Source of the DNA: Polaribacter sp. | Lineage (GTDB): Bacteria; Bacteroidota; Bacteroidia; Flavobacteriales; Flavobacteriaceae | Direction: 5' to 3' | Assembly: GCA_028343155.1 (NCBI GenBank) | Contig: JAOLXX010000019.1 | Location: 1 to 34,374, forward strand | DNA length: 34,374 nucleotides | Part shown: positions 15,668 to 25,406 of the stretch, one piece after another | Layout of the letters: each line of letters begins with the position of its first letter | How positions within the stretch are numbered: position 1 is the stretch's first letter | Notes under the pieces: generated by a model | The model's input: only the letters and a program-made list of their open reading frames with translations | Told to the model about the DNA's origin: nothing | Databases searched by the model: none | Translations under genes and position numbers: made by a program

Positions 15668-16114
15668 TTAGTTCACGCTAATTAGTTTGATGTCGAAGAC
15701 TAAAACGGATCCACCAGGAATCGATCGAAATTGACTTGCTCCATAACCTAAATTATAGGGAATTAATAAAATACCCTCACCACCTTCTTTAAACAGTTGA
15801 ATTCCTTCTGTCCAACCAGCAATTACTTGGTTTAATCCAAAAGAACTGCCTTCCGAATCACTTTGGTCAAAAATAGCCCCGTCCAAGAAATATCCTTTAT
15901 AAGCTACAGTGACATTGGAACTGCTTATAGGTCTTGTTCCTGTACCTTGGTTATTAATTACATAATACAATCCTGAATTGGTTTTTGTTGCCTCTAAATT
16001 ATTGTCCTCAATATATTTCAAAATATCTGCTTCAGTTTGAGGTTCAGAATCTGCCTCTTTAGAACATGATAAAAAAAGAAGTATTGTGAAAAATAGATAT
16101 ATGTATGATTTCAT
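15668..16114 (-). CDS. FKBP-type peptidyl-prolyl isomerase lipoprotein
   Basis: Read from ATG 16114, a 148-residue lipoprotein with signal MKSYIYLFFTILLFLSC; the lipobox LFLSC gives lipidated Cys17. In-frame ATG codons farther upstream (16117 and 16177) would add a Lys-rich tail before the signal and are less likely. The FKBP domain fills the C-terminal half: VTVAYKGYFLDGAIFDQS, VIAGWTEGIQLFKEGGEGILLIP, LGYGASQFRSIPGGSVLVFDIKLI. The drug-pocket Trp (GWTEG) and the terminal aromatic FDIKL are present. Lipid-anchored FKBPs in this phylum work on envelope protein folding, and some are gliding/T9SS accessory proteins (GldI type). It may be such a relative, but the context does not prove it. Confidence 0.88.
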   Translation of the reverse strand: MKSYIYLFFTILLFLSCSKEADSEPQTEADILKYIEDNNLEATKTNSGLYYVINNQGTGTRPISSSNVTVAYKGYFLDGAIFDQSDSEGSSFGLNQVIAGWTEGIQLFKEGGEGILLIPYNLGYGASQFRSIPGGSVLVFDIKLISVN

Positions 16115-16254
16115 CATATTATTTTTTAAAATTTTAAGTGAATATACTTTGATTATTTTAATAAACTTGTTCTTCATAAGAGAAAGTTGTCAACGTATTC
16201 TTTCAGTCTTTTACTTCCTTTCATCCTTTAACTGTTGCAATTAATTATTTGATG

Positions 16255-18003
16255 CTAGAAATCAAATTGATACGTAATTCCACCTAAAATTTGAAAACCC
16301 TGTGTATTGAAATTTGCAAAACGCTGATAATTGGTATTTAAAATATTTTTAAGTTTAAGAAAAGCTGAAAATTTGTTATTCAACTGATAGCTTCCATTTA
16401 AATTCACATCAACAAAAGAAGGAAGTGTTTGGATGTTATTGTTTTCATTATAAAGTGCATCCTTTCTTTCACTTACATAAAAAATATTTGTAGAAGCCGC
16501 CCATTTTTTGTTTTTGTATCTTGAAGAAAAAGAGGCTTCTAAGCGGGGTAAATTCCAAGGTTTTATTGCGTTTTCTATGGTGTAAATATTATAAATTCCA
16601 TCAAGATCAAAAGACATATTTTTTGAATACTTATAGGATAGTTCTGTGAAAATACGTGTTGTTTTAACATCATCATAAATCACATGAAAAGAATTTCCAT
16701 ATTCATATCCTTTTAATTTCTTGTCATTTACAGTCGTATTGGTTCCATCAGATTTTGAGGAATTTCTTAAAAATAATGGCTTGTCCTCTTCTTCCTTATA
16801 ACTTGCTTTAAGATTAAAATGAATTTTTTTATTTATTACTCCTTTAAAACCAATTGATAAATTAGACTTTTCTAAAGTTTGAGTTATAAAAAGTGTTGGA
16901 GAAATATAGGCGTTTTCTTCCGCAAAATCTTTGTAAGTATTTGTATATAAATCACCAGAAAAATCAGCATATAGCGTAAGGTGATTTTTTAGTATTGATT
17001 GCTGAAAAAAGAAATCAGGTAATACAAATACGCTGTTTGAATTGTTTTCAGAATCTAATGAGGTAATGAGTTTTAGACCTGCTTTAAAAATGAAATCTTT
17101 ATAATTTATTGGATACTGAGGATTCAAACGAATTGTGTTAATCGCATATTTTGGAGCATTAAAATCTTCGTAACTATTTTTGAATTCTCCTTTTAAAAAC
17201 TCGATACCTGTTTTTAAAGAAATGTCGTTTAATATTGGATGTATTGCTGTTAAGGGAAAATCTAATTTTGCATCAAGCGTTACTAAAACTTCATTACTTT
17301 TAAAGCTATCGGCAAAATAGGAAGTTTTTATTTCTCCATAATCTAAGTAGGAATCTTTAAAATTAAACGTTCCAACCAATTGAAAATAATTATAAATTTG
17401 TGCTTCATCAATTGAATTGATTGTTGGGGTTGTAAAATTTTTTTTAGGCAAACCATACCAGTTGTATAAATTTCTTTCAGAATTTAAACCTATTTTCCAA
17501 GCTAAAGAACGCTCTTGTTGCTTGTAAAATACCCTCGTTTTAAAATCTAAAAAATTACTATTTAATATTGAGTTTTTAACATTTTCTTGAGATGCTACAT
17601 AGGTTGCATTGAAACCAAATTCATTTTTTGAGTGTGTATTGTGATATAAAAAAGTTTCAAAATATGGGCTTGTAAAATTCCCAAAACCAGCGGCTATATA
17701 ATTTTTGTAGCTTCGTTCTTTTACAAGATTATTCCTCCTTTTCAGAGTACCACTTTTTGGTATAAATGTAGATGCAACAGGTGCAGAGAGAATTGTATAT
17801 TTTATTTTTTTCTTTTCATTCTTTTTAAGCAGTTCTATTTTTGGGTTTTTCTCGATTTTCTTAGCATCCGCTATTTTAGGATTATATTTTGTTATAATAT
17901 TTACAATTTCTGTTTTTATGGTGTCTTTTACTTGTTCCTTTTTTTGAGCGTTTAAACTCAAAAAAGAAAAATATATTAAAAATAATAGGAACGCTCTTTT
18001 CAT
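16255..18003 (-). CDS. outer-membrane beta-barrel protein (TonB-receptor-like)
   Basis: A 582-residue protein with a signal peptide (MKRAFLLFLIYFSFLSLNAQ). After a charged, Lys-rich segment to about residue 70 it is made of alternating amphipathic strands with frequent aromatic ends, and it closes with GGITYQFDF. A terminal Phe in a last strand is the usual BAM recognition signal. The barrel looks like the C-terminal part of TonB-dependent receptors, but no plug domain or TonB box is visible, and the length is short for a full receptor. Its start overlaps the stop of the upstream TPR gene by one base (TAATG), so the two are probably co-translated and may act together in the cell envelope. Function is otherwise unknown. 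Confidence 0.75.
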   Translation of the reverse strand: MKRAFLLFLIYFSFLSLNAQKKEQVKDTIKTEIVNIITKYNPKIADAKKIEKNPKIELLKKNEKKKIKYTILSAPVASTFIPKSGTLKRRNNLVKERSYKNYIAAGFGNFTSPYFETFLYHNTHSKNEFGFNATYVASQENVKNSILNSNFLDFKTRVFYKQQERSLAWKIGLNSERNLYNWYGLPKKNFTTPTINSIDEAQIYNYFQLVGTFNFKDSYLDYGEIKTSYFADSFKSNEVLVTLDAKLDFPLTAIHPILNDISLKTGIEFLKGEFKNSYEDFNAPKYAINTIRLNPQYPINYKDFIFKAGLKLITSLDSENNSNSVFVLPDFFFQQSILKNHLTLYADFSGDLYTNTYKDFAEENAYISPTLFITQTLEKSNLSIGFKGVINKKIHFNLKASYKEEEDKPLFLRNSSKSDGTNTTVNDKKLKGYEYGNSFHVIYDDVKTTRIFTELSYKYSKNMSFDLDGIYNIYTIENAIKPWNLPRLEASFSSRYKNKKWAASTNIFYVSERKDALYNENNNIQTLPSFVDVNLNGSYQLNNKFSAFLKLKNILNTNYQRFANFNTQGFQILGGITYQFDF

Positions 18004-21000
18004 TAATTTTTATTCTTTTTAGCTTCTCTGTTCTGTTTGTTTTCCTCTTTTATTGGCGAAACAGCATTTGAGGTTTTGGCCTCGTTTTCTTTAATGATTT
18101 TTAATTCTTTTTCTGCTTCTTCTACAATATCTTCAAATTGCTTAAAATTTTTGATGATGTTCTCTAAAACAAAATTTGCTTGATATACGTCTTCAAGACC
18201 GTAATAATTTTTTCCCATTATAACATAGCTTTTTACAGCCCAAGAGGTATAAGAAGAATAATTAGCTATTAAATTTTGAATTACTTTATTTGATGCTACA
18301 TACTTTTTTTGTTGATTTTTAAAGAATGCATTATAATACAACGCTTCGGCTTTTAACAAACCAGTTGTTCCTATTTCTAATGTAGTATAATATTCTTTAG
18401 CAGTGTTGAAATCCTTCTTTTTTATTGAAATACGGGCAATTATTAGTTTGGCATCGTTCTCTAATTTGGTTGTTAGTTTCTCCTTTGAAAGTATTTTTTT
18501 AGCGTATTCTAAAGCGAGATCAAAAGCAGCTATTTCATAATATCCTTTCATTAAATTACTCTGAGCAAATAAAACATTCTCAGTTTCATAAGCTTCTTTT
18601 TCGAGTCTGATTAAAATTGGTAACGCATTTTCAAATGCTTCTTTTTCAAGAAATATTTGCGATAATTTACTGAGCCCATCTTCGCTATATTCACTTTGAC
18701 CTTCTTTTAAGACAATTTGATAATAGGGGATTGCTTTGTCAAACTGTTTTACCTTAAAGAAAACGTCTGCTAAATAATAATTAGCTTTTAATCGGTGAAT
18801 TCCATCTGGAAAAGAATCGGTATATTTTTTAAGAGCCCTCAGAATTTCTTCTTCTTCTTTAGCCTCAAAATATTTTTTTTCAGCTACAGCAAAAGTCGTA
18901 TTGTCAAGATCTGCATTGGTCACATTAATAAATTTTAATGTTTTAACCCAACGAAAATAATCCTCCAGATTTCCTTTATCAATATAAATGTTTCTTGCAT
19001 TTGCAACCGCTTCAATAGCATCCGGTGAATTTGGAAACTGATGGGTAGTTTCTTTAAACCTTTCGAGTGCTTTTTCATTTTCTGCATCATTGTAATATAG
19101 TAAACCTTGGCGGACTAATACTTTCGGTAAAAAGATGCTATTTGGATGTTTTTCAACGAATTTATTATAAGCTTGGTGTGCTTTTTCATTTTCCTTTATC
19201 AATGTGTAGGTGTTGCCCAATTGAAACAAAGCATCGTCTAATAACGTAGCATTTTGATACTTATTTACCACATTTGAAAGTGCTGCTATTTTTGCTTCAT
19301 TGTTTCCTATAAAACCATAACTCATTCCTATTTGATATTGTGCATAATCAGCATCAGCACCAGCATTTTTTACAATAAAGGAATAAGAATCAATGGCATT
19401 TTTATAACGTCTAATAGCAAAGTAACTATCGCTTAAACGAACAATCGCATCTTCTTTTAAAGAGGGTTCTAATGAATTATTTTTTAAGAAGTTTTCGAAA
19501 TGAATTCCTGCTTTTTCATATTGTTTTAATTTAAAATTACAATAACCTAAATTATAGTCAATTAATGTAAATATTGCACTCTCTGACTTTAATTCCTCTT
19601 TTAAAGCAGTAAATTTGGTATAGGCTTCTTTGTATTTGTCTAATCTATATAAGGTTTCTGCTTCCCAGTATTTTGCTTTCTCCTTTATCAAGACTTCTGC
19701 TGAATTTTTACTTTCTTCAAAAAAAGGAAGCGCTTCCTTTAACTTCTGATTATTGACTAATTGAAGCCCTCGGTACAAAGAAATTTCAGAAATTAAATCC
19801 CTGTTTTTGTTAGATTTTTTTTCAGCTAAAAACGCTAAAGCTCCTTTATAGTCTTGTTCATAAAGAAATGAAGAAATAACTAAACCCTTAATCTCTTCAT
19901 ACGCCTTTGAGTTTGGATATGCTTTTAAGTATCCTTGTAACACTTCTGCAACAGGTTCAAAAGCATTCCCAGCCTCGTAACTTAATTTTGCATAATTTAG
20001 TGCAGCATCTTGTTTAATTTCTATATTAAACTCCATTTCGGAAGCTGTTTTAAAAGCATTTAAAGCGGCTGCTTTTTCTTCTAAGTTAAGATAGCATTCG
20101 CCGAGATGATAATAGGCATTTTGTGCAATATCATTTTTTTTATTAATAATTTTATTAAAATTATTAATGGCATTTTTAAAATCATTTTGAGCGTAATATG
20201 CAAACCCTAATTGGTAAAAATCGGTCGTATTCCATTTGCCTTTTTTACCAACATATCCCTCTAAAAAAGAAATTGCTTCACGGTATTTTTTTAAATTAAA
20301 ATAACTCTCACCAATTATTTTAGAAATTTCGGAGCGATTTTTAACTTTTTCATTCTCCAGAAGTCTTTTTCCAATTACAATACAGCGCTCAAATTCACCT
20401 TTTTGAAAACTGATATCTAACAAATAGTAAGAAATTTCTGCCTGGTAGGTATCTAGGTTTGCAATTTCTTTAAAAGTGCCTTCTGCAATTTCATATTCTT
20501 CTAATTGATAAGCAATGAAACCATAATAATATCGGGCATCGTCCCCGTAAGTAACGTCATCAAATAATGGAAGAAATAGTTTTTTTGCTAAAGAGAATTC
20601 TTTACTGATTAAAGAAGCATATCCCATTTTAAAATTGCGCTCCTTTCCTTCTTCTTTCGAAAGCATGGTAATGTCAATTTTTTGATACCATTTAAGACCG
20701 TAATCCCCTTTTTTATTTGCAAAGTAATCGTTGGCAATATTAAAAAAAGCAGTATTTATTTTATCACTATTTGGGTACTCTTCAATAAAAGTCAGTCCCT
20801 TTTTAACTGCTTCAGGGTGCTGTAGTCTTAGCGCACAGAGGGCATCATAATAGGCAGCGTTGGATTTTAAATTGCTATGCTTCTCCGCTGTTTGGTTTGT
20901 ACTAGCAAATTTTTTCTGAGCCGCCGCATAGGCTTTATTGTTAAATAAATCTAAAGCAGTATTATATTTGTCAAAAACAGGAGCATCTATAATTGTTTGC

Positions 21001-21074
21001 TGGCTATAGCAAACAAAGGAGATTAGAAAGAGGATATAAGAAAAAAAACGTTTTTTTAAAAAAACAAATTTCAT
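18003..21074 (-). CDS. large periplasmic tetratricopeptide-repeat protein
   Basis: A 1023-residue protein with a signal peptide (…LFLISFVCYSQ). Nearly the whole length is tandem TPR units, recognisable by repeated patterns such as AYYHLGECYLNLEEKAAALNAF, AIPYYQIVLKEG, and ALFQLGNTYTLIKENEKAH. The C-terminus is a Lys/Glu/Asn-rich tail (ENKQNREAKKNKN). TPR arrays bind partner proteins. Secreted TPR proteins of this size in flavobacteria usually sit in the periplasm, and tight coupling with the barrel protein downstream suggests they form a complex. I do not recognise a specific named system. Confidence 0.82.
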   Translation of the reverse strand: MKFVFLKKRFFSYILFLISFVCYSQQTIIDAPVFDKYNTALDLFNNKAYAAAQKKFASTNQTAEKHSNLKSNAAYYDALCALRLQHPEAVKKGLTFIEEYPNSDKINTAFFNIANDYFANKKGDYGLKWYQKIDITMLSKEEGKERNFKMGYASLISKEFSLAKKLFLPLFDDVTYGDDARYYYGFIAYQLEEYEIAEGTFKEIANLDTYQAEISYYLLDISFQKGEFERCIVIGKRLLENEKVKNRSEISKIIGESYFNLKKYREAISFLEGYVGKKGKWNTTDFYQLGFAYYAQNDFKNAINNFNKIINKKNDIAQNAYYHLGECYLNLEEKAAALNAFKTASEMEFNIEIKQDAALNYAKLSYEAGNAFEPVAEVLQGYLKAYPNSKAYEEIKGLVISSFLYEQDYKGALAFLAEKKSNKNRDLISEISLYRGLQLVNNQKLKEALPFFEESKNSAEVLIKEKAKYWEAETLYRLDKYKEAYTKFTALKEELKSESAIFTLIDYNLGYCNFKLKQYEKAGIHFENFLKNNSLEPSLKEDAIVRLSDSYFAIRRYKNAIDSYSFIVKNAGADADYAQYQIGMSYGFIGNNEAKIAALSNVVNKYQNATLLDDALFQLGNTYTLIKENEKAHQAYNKFVEKHPNSIFLPKVLVRQGLLYYNDAENEKALERFKETTHQFPNSPDAIEAVANARNIYIDKGNLEDYFRWVKTLKFINVTNADLDNTTFAVAEKKYFEAKEEEEILRALKKYTDSFPDGIHRLKANYYLADVFFKVKQFDKAIPYYQIVLKEGQSEYSEDGLSKLSQIFLEKEAFENALPILIRLEKEAYETENVLFAQSNLMKGYYEIAAFDLALEYAKKILSKEKLTTKLENDAKLIIARISIKKKDFNTAKEYYTTLEIGTTGLLKAEALYYNAFFKNQQKKYVASNKVIQNLIANYSSYTSWAVKSYVIMGKNYYGLEDVYQANFVLENIIKNFKQFEDIVEEAEKELKIIKENEAKTSNAVSPIKEENKQNREAKKNKN

Positions 21075-21144
21075 GTGTCTATTTTATTTTTTTTAATTGG
21101 TCACATATAGCTTCTGTATAATTATTTCCTTGAGTAACGAAATC

Positions 21145-21175
21145 TTGCGATGGAAGTTTTATGTACTTATTTTTG
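21145..21175 (+). promoter_or_regulatory. promoter upstream of the FtsE-like gene
   Basis: TTG (21145-21147), 20 bases, then TATTTTTG (21168-21175), a good Bacteroidota promoter. Second and third -7-like boxes lie at 21239-21246 (TATTTTTG, with TTTG 23 bases upstream) and 21299-21306 (TAAGTTTG). The sequence alone does not show which one is used. Confidence 0.5.
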
Positions 21176-21323
21176 ATACTTAAAATGAATAACGAACATA
21201 CTTGAATTTTGTTTGATGATTTTCTAAAAATGTGTCGTTATTTTTGGTCAAAAGTAAGAATTGTTTATAATTTATGGTATATAATCGTTAGAAACTTTTA
21301 AGTTTGTAAAAACAAGTTATTTT

Positions 21324-22010
21324 ATGGAGAAACCAGTTTTATATTTAGAAAACGCTGATATTTATCAAAGAGATAATTTGGTGTTATCTAAAGTCAATTT
21401 AACAATACAAAAAGGAGGGTTTTATTATTTAATTGGTAAGACAGGAAGTGGGAAGAGTAGTTTGATGAAGACATTATATGGTGACTTAAAGCTCCAAAGA
21501 GGTATTGGGAATATTGTAGATTTTGATTTGAAAAAGTTAAAAGAAAAAGAAATCCCTTTTTTGAGAAGAAAAATAGGAATTGTTTTTCAAGATTTCAAAC
21601 TGTTAAATGACAGAACTGTTTTTGGAAATTTAGAATTTGTTTTAAAAGCCACAGGTTGGAGAGACAAAGAAGCGATAGAAGAAAAAATTAATGAGGTTTT
21701 AGACAAAGTAGGTATGAAAACTCAATATTTTAAGAAAATTTTTCAGCTTTCTGGGGGAGAACAACAAAGAATTGCGATTGCAAGAGCTTTGTTAAATGAT
21801 CCAGAATTAATTTTAGCAGATGAGCCGACTGGGAATTTAGATCCAAAAACTTCCATAGAAGTAATGGAACTTTTGAATGAAATTCATCAAAGTGGAAAAA
21901 CGATTTTAATGGCAACGCACGATTATCAATTAATTGTAAAATATAATCAAAAAACCTTGAAATGTGAAGGTGGAGCCTTGTTTGAAGTTGCTCAAAAAAC
22001 TACTGTTTAA
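21324..22010 (+). CDS. ftsE: FtsE-like ABC transporter ATPase
   Basis: A 228-residue ABC ATPase. Walker A is GKTGSGKS (residues 38-45), the Q-loop lies in GIVFQDFKLLNDRTV, the signature is LSGGEQQR (from 142), Walker B is ELILADEPTGNLD (from 161), and the switch His is in MATHDY. The Q-loop sequence FQDFKLL-x-x-R-T-V and the overall length are those of FtsE, the ATPase that with FtsX controls peptidoglycan hydrolases at division. No FtsX-like membrane protein lies beside it in this window. A LolD-type ATPase is the main alternative. The 3' end overlaps the converging glycosyltransferase gene by 11 bases. Confidence 0.85.
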   Translation: MEKPVLYLENADIYQRDNLVLSKVNLTIQKGGFYYLIGKTGSGKSSLMKTLYGDLKLQRGIGNIVDFDLKKLKEKEIPFLRRKIGIVFQDFKLLNDRTVFGNLEFVLKATGWRDKEAIEEKINEVLDKVGMKTQYFKKIFQLSGGEQQRIAIARALLNDPELILADEPTGNLDPKTSIEVMELLNEIHQSGKTILMATHDYQLIVKYNQKTLKCEGGALFEVAQKTTV

Positions 22011-23112
22011 AAATAATTCTTACTATTTTTTTTGCAGCGGTTTCTGGTTTGAATTCATTTAGCTTCTTAGCGCGTTTTTCAACTTCTAAATCAGAAAATT
22101 TTTCTTTGAAAAGTTGAGCTGTTTTTTGTAAAATTTCTTCTTTTGTATTTGCAATGTTGCACAAGTTTTCTAAACCAGTATCCTCAATTAATTCAGTATT
22201 AGCAATAATATGTTTTCCTTTATAAAGTGTATTTAATAATTTGAGTTTTATGCCCGTTTTCTGAAAGGTAATCAATGTGTTTATATGGGCTTTGTTCAAT
22301 AGGAGATCTAAATCTTTTTTGTCGCGAATATTTTCTAAAAAAATAGTATCACATTCATCAATTTGTGTTAAAATTCTTTTCTCTTTTATGCTGCTTGCTA
22401 TCACAAATTTGTAGGAAGTATTCTTATATACATCAATTAAAAATAGCGCAGCTTTTACATTATCAGAAATTCTTAAATCTCCATGAAAAAGTATGAAATC
22501 ACCATTTTTTGTATTGTTTTTAATTTCTAAACATTCATGAAAAGCTGGTATATAGTGAGAATTTTCATGAAGCTGTGAGAAGTATTTTTGTTCAAAAGGA
22601 GATATTGTAAAAATACCTTTCGCTTTTTTTATTTGTTTCTCAAAGATTTTTAATTTCCAACCTTCCAACTGAAAAAAAATCTTTTTAAAAATGCTTCTTT
22701 CACTTTTTGCTAGTCCAAAAAAATACAAATGTTCAATATTATGTGTTCTTACATAAGCATCTTTTAAATTGAATTTAGCCAAAGGATATACCGTGTGTAA
22801 ACCTTCAAAAAGGATGGGGAAATTTAGATTCTTAAGATTGTTATTTAACATTTCATTAACTCTACTTTTTATTCTGAATGGTAATAAAGAAAAGAGAGAG
22901 GGAACCCTTTTTTTACGTTCGTAATAAAAGACTTTTTCACAGTATTTTTCAAGTTCTTTTTGTTTTGTTTTTTTGTCAAAGATATATGCATGTAAAAAGA
23001 TTTTAACACCCAGTTGATGCAGTTCTTTGATTTTATAAAAAACATCAATTATCCCCCCGTAATTAGGTGGGTAAGGGATGTCAAAAGAAACTATGTGCAA
23101 TTTTTTTTCCAT
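22000..23112 (-). CDS. glycosyltransferase, GT4-like
   Basis: About 370 residues, GT-B architecture, cytoplasmic and membrane-associated. The N-terminal domain has the glycine-rich donor/acceptor loop PYPPNYGGIIDVFYKIKELHQLG, typical of GT4 enzymes. The C-terminal half has FILFHGDLRISDNVKAA, then the nucleotide-sugar site region ending in KTGIKLKLLNTLYKGKHIIAN, where a Glu is normally expected near GIKLKLL. The ATG at 23112 (MEKKLHIVSFD) is preferred over 23121 because a -7-like box (TAAATTTG on the minus strand, 23119-23126) would start transcription close to 23113. Sugar specificity cannot be read. Together with the other glycosyltransferase nearby it probably belongs to surface-polysaccharide synthesis. 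Confidence 0.8.
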   Translation of the reverse strand: MEKKLHIVSFDIPYPPNYGGIIDVFYKIKELHQLGVKIFLHAYIFDKKTKQKELEKYCEKVFYYERKKRVPSLFSLLPFRIKSRVNEMLNNNLKNLNFPILFEGLHTVYPLAKFNLKDAYVRTHNIEHLYFFGLAKSERSIFKKIFFQLEGWKLKIFEKQIKKAKGIFTISPFEQKYFSQLHENSHYIPAFHECLEIKNNTKNGDFILFHGDLRISDNVKAALFLIDVYKNTSYKFVIASSIKEKRILTQIDECDTIFLENIRDKKDLDLLLNKAHINTLITFQKTGIKLKLLNTLYKGKHIIANTELIEDTGLENLCNIANTKEEILQKTAQLFKEKFSDLEVEKRAKKLNEFKPETAAKKIVRIIFKQ

Positions 23113-23167
23113 TGAACACAAATTTAAAGCAAAAAAACAATAACTTGAGCTTTTTTAAAATGAATTA

Positions 23168-23980
23168 ATGGAAAGAGAAGAATTATCTGAAATTATTTTT
23201 AAAAACCTCCACAATAATAAAGCGGTACTAAAAAAGCAATTTGTTGCTAACAGCAATAAAATTGGCTTTTTTTATTTGGATAATTTGTTGCCTAAGGAAG
23301 TTGCTTTAAAAATTTATAAAAAGTTTCCTAGGCAAGAAGAAACTGTTCAAAAGAAAAACTTAAGAGAGCGAAAACATATTGCCTATCAAATGGATAAATA
23401 TGATTCTTTGCTAGCGGAAGTTATCTATGCTTTTCAATGTAAAAAAAATGTAGATTTAATTGCCAATATATGTGGAATTCGTGAGGTCTTTGCTGACGAA
23501 AGTTTGTACGCAGGAGGTTTGTCATTGATGGGGAAAGATAGTTTTTTGAATCCACATTTAGATAATTCTCATGACAAGGATAGAGTTAGATGGCGGGTTT
23601 TAAACCTTTTGTATTATGTAACTCCAGATTGGGAACATACATGGGGAGGTAATCTAGAAGTTTGGCCAAATGGGCTAAAAGAAAAGCAAATAACAATAGA
23701 AAATAAGTTTAATCGACTGGTTGTTATGACAACTCACAAGAAGTCTTGGCATTCAGTAAGTAAAGTGCTAACAGATAAGGTGCGATGTTGTGTATCTAAT
23801 TATTATTTTTCTAAGGTCCCTTTGTCGATTTCAGATCGGTTTCATGTAACGACATTTAGGGGGAGGCCTCAAGAGAAAATTAAAGATGTTTTCTTACAAC
23901 TTGATAACAAATTTAGAGCCTCCATACGTAAAATTTTTAAGAAAGGAATAAGAGAAAATCCACATCAATATAAAAAATAA
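23168..23980 (+). CDS. 2-oxoglutarate/Fe(II) oxygenase-like protein
   Basis: A 270-residue cytoplasmic protein of the prolyl-4-hydroxylase-like 2OG-Fe(II) oxygenase type. The iron ligands are visible as His130 and Asp132 (NPHLDNSHD) and His195 (KSWHSVS), and the 2-oxoglutarate-binding Arg is probably Arg206 (KVRCCVSNYYFS). WGGNLEVWP between them is typical of the fold. It starts 55 bases from the divergent glycosyltransferase and its stop lies directly beside the stop of a second glycosyltransferase. Such oxygenases inside glycan clusters may hydroxylate a sugar, lipid or protein; substrate unknown. The C-terminal 45 residues are Lys/Arg-rich. Confidence 0.82.
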   Translation: MEREELSEIIFKNLHNNKAVLKKQFVANSNKIGFFYLDNLLPKEVALKIYKKFPRQEETVQKKNLRERKHIAYQMDKYDSLLAEVIYAFQCKKNVDLIANICGIREVFADESLYAGGLSLMGKDSFLNPHLDNSHDKDRVRWRVLNLLYYVTPDWEHTWGGNLEVWPNGLKEKQITIENKFNRLVVMTTHKKSWHSVSKVLTDKVRCCVSNYYFSKVPLSISDRFHVTTFRGRPQEKIKDVFLQLDNKFRASIRKIFKKGIRENPHQYKK

Positions 23981-25066
23981 TTATTCACAATTTCTAAAAA
24001 TATTCAGTAGTTTTTCTTCTTGATTTTCCCAAATTAGTTCTTGTTTCGCTTTTTTTAATTGATTTGAAAAGTCTTTTTCCAATAAGGCTTCAATTTGTTT
24101 TGCAAGGAATGCTGGATTTCTATTTTTAATAACTTCACCGACATGATACTGTAGTACGATTTGTTTCATTTCGTTTAAATTAGATACTAAAATTGGTACT
24201 TCTGCTTGTATGTAATCAAATATCTTATTGGGTAATGCAAACCGATAATTTAGCCCCAGATCTTCTTCAAAACTGATACCTAAATTTGTCAACGGTGTCA
24301 ATGTTTGAAGTCTTTCTGGAGCTATTTTTCCTATAAAATGAATTTTATTGTTTAAGTTTTTATTTTTTACATGCGCTATTAAATCATCAAAAATATCTCC
24401 ATGACCAACAATTACAAAAATAGCATCATCAAGAAATTCCATGGTATCTATCATCAACTCTAAGCCTCTCCCTATATTAATTGCACCTTGATATAATATG
24501 ATTTTTTTCCCCTTTGAATCAAAAGGAAAACATCCCAATTCGATTTCTTTTTTTGTAGGTAAGTTAAGAATCGTTTCAAAATTAGCATTGTATTTTTCAT
24601 TATAAAACTCCTTAATACTTCTACTAACTGTATAGGTTTGTTTAAGTTTTGGAAGTATCCAAGCTTCTAAAAGAGACCAACATTTTTTCACTAAAGGTTT
24701 ATGGACTAACTCAGGGATTTCAGGAAATAGCTCATGGCTATCATATACTAGTTTTTTTCTTTGTAAAACACTCACCAAAAAGTTGGGTAATAATGTATCT
24801 AAATCATTGGAAAGTAATACCTCTTTTTTAGAAAAAAGTAACATAAAAAATAAACGAAAATTATATTCCGCATAAAATAAAAACCCTTTGTTACATAGAA
24901 GTCTCATTCTTTTTGTGCGATAACTTCTATTTAGCGGAGTACTGTTTTTTAGTTTCCTGCCGACCAGAAGAACATTGAAGCCTTCTTTTTGTAATGTACA
25001 GCAAACCTTATCTACACGTTGGTCAGTTGAGAGGTCATTTATTACAGAAACGAGTATTTTTTTCAA
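23981..25066 (-). CDS. glycosyltransferase family 4
   Basis: A 361-residue GT-B enzyme. It opens with ILVSVINDLSTDQRVDKVC, the common flavobacterial GT4 start. YDSHELFPEIPEL is a conserved acceptor-domain motif. The donor domain has ILYQGAINIGRGLELMIDTM and FALPNKIFDYIQAEVPILVSN, equivalent to the E-x7-E region that binds the nucleotide sugar (FDYIQAEVPI; the first Glu is replaced by the N-K-I-F-D-Y type found in this subgroup). Likely role: transfer of a hexose in exopolysaccharide or O-antigen synthesis. A -7-like TATTTTTG lies on the minus strand at 25090-25097, about 25 bases before the ATG. Confidence 0.87.
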   Translation of the reverse strand: MKKILVSVINDLSTDQRVDKVCCTLQKEGFNVLLVGRKLKNSTPLNRSYRTKRMRLLCNKGFLFYAEYNFRLFFMLLFSKKEVLLSNDLDTLLPNFLVSVLQRKKLVYDSHELFPEIPELVHKPLVKKCWSLLEAWILPKLKQTYTVSRSIKEFYNEKYNANFETILNLPTKKEIELGCFPFDSKGKKIILYQGAINIGRGLELMIDTMEFLDDAIFVIVGHGDIFDDLIAHVKNKNLNNKIHFIGKIAPERLQTLTPLTNLGISFEEDLGLNYRFALPNKIFDYIQAEVPILVSNLNEMKQIVLQYHVGEVIKNRNPAFLAKQIEALLEKDFSNQLKKAKQELIWENQEEKLLNIFRNCE

Positions 25067-25406
25067 TGGTTGTGTTTGCTTTGTAAAATCAAAAATATGT
25101 TTATATTATTTGATTGGATTTTAAAAGATTAACGGATCACTAAATTCGGAAACTCTTTTGTTATTATGGAAAAAAAGGGACTAAAATTCGAACTACTTTA
25201 GTGTTATTCTATTTGCAAGTTAAGTTATAATGCACATTTTTTGAGCTATTATTTACTTTTAATTCCTTATGAAACTTAGCATTTATAAACCATGTCAATA
25301 GATCCATGTCTTTTTGTAAGTGATGGAGTGGGGAAAAGGAGGCGATTCTAATTGTTAGAATTTAGATGATGTGTTTTTAAAATATTTACACTTATTTTGG
25401 GTGCTT
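25067..25406. other. gene-free spacer
   Basis: I see no coding sequence, RNA gene or strong hairpin here, apart from a -7-like box (TATTTTTG, minus strand, 25090-25097) for the glycosyltransferase to its left. Confidence 0.5.
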
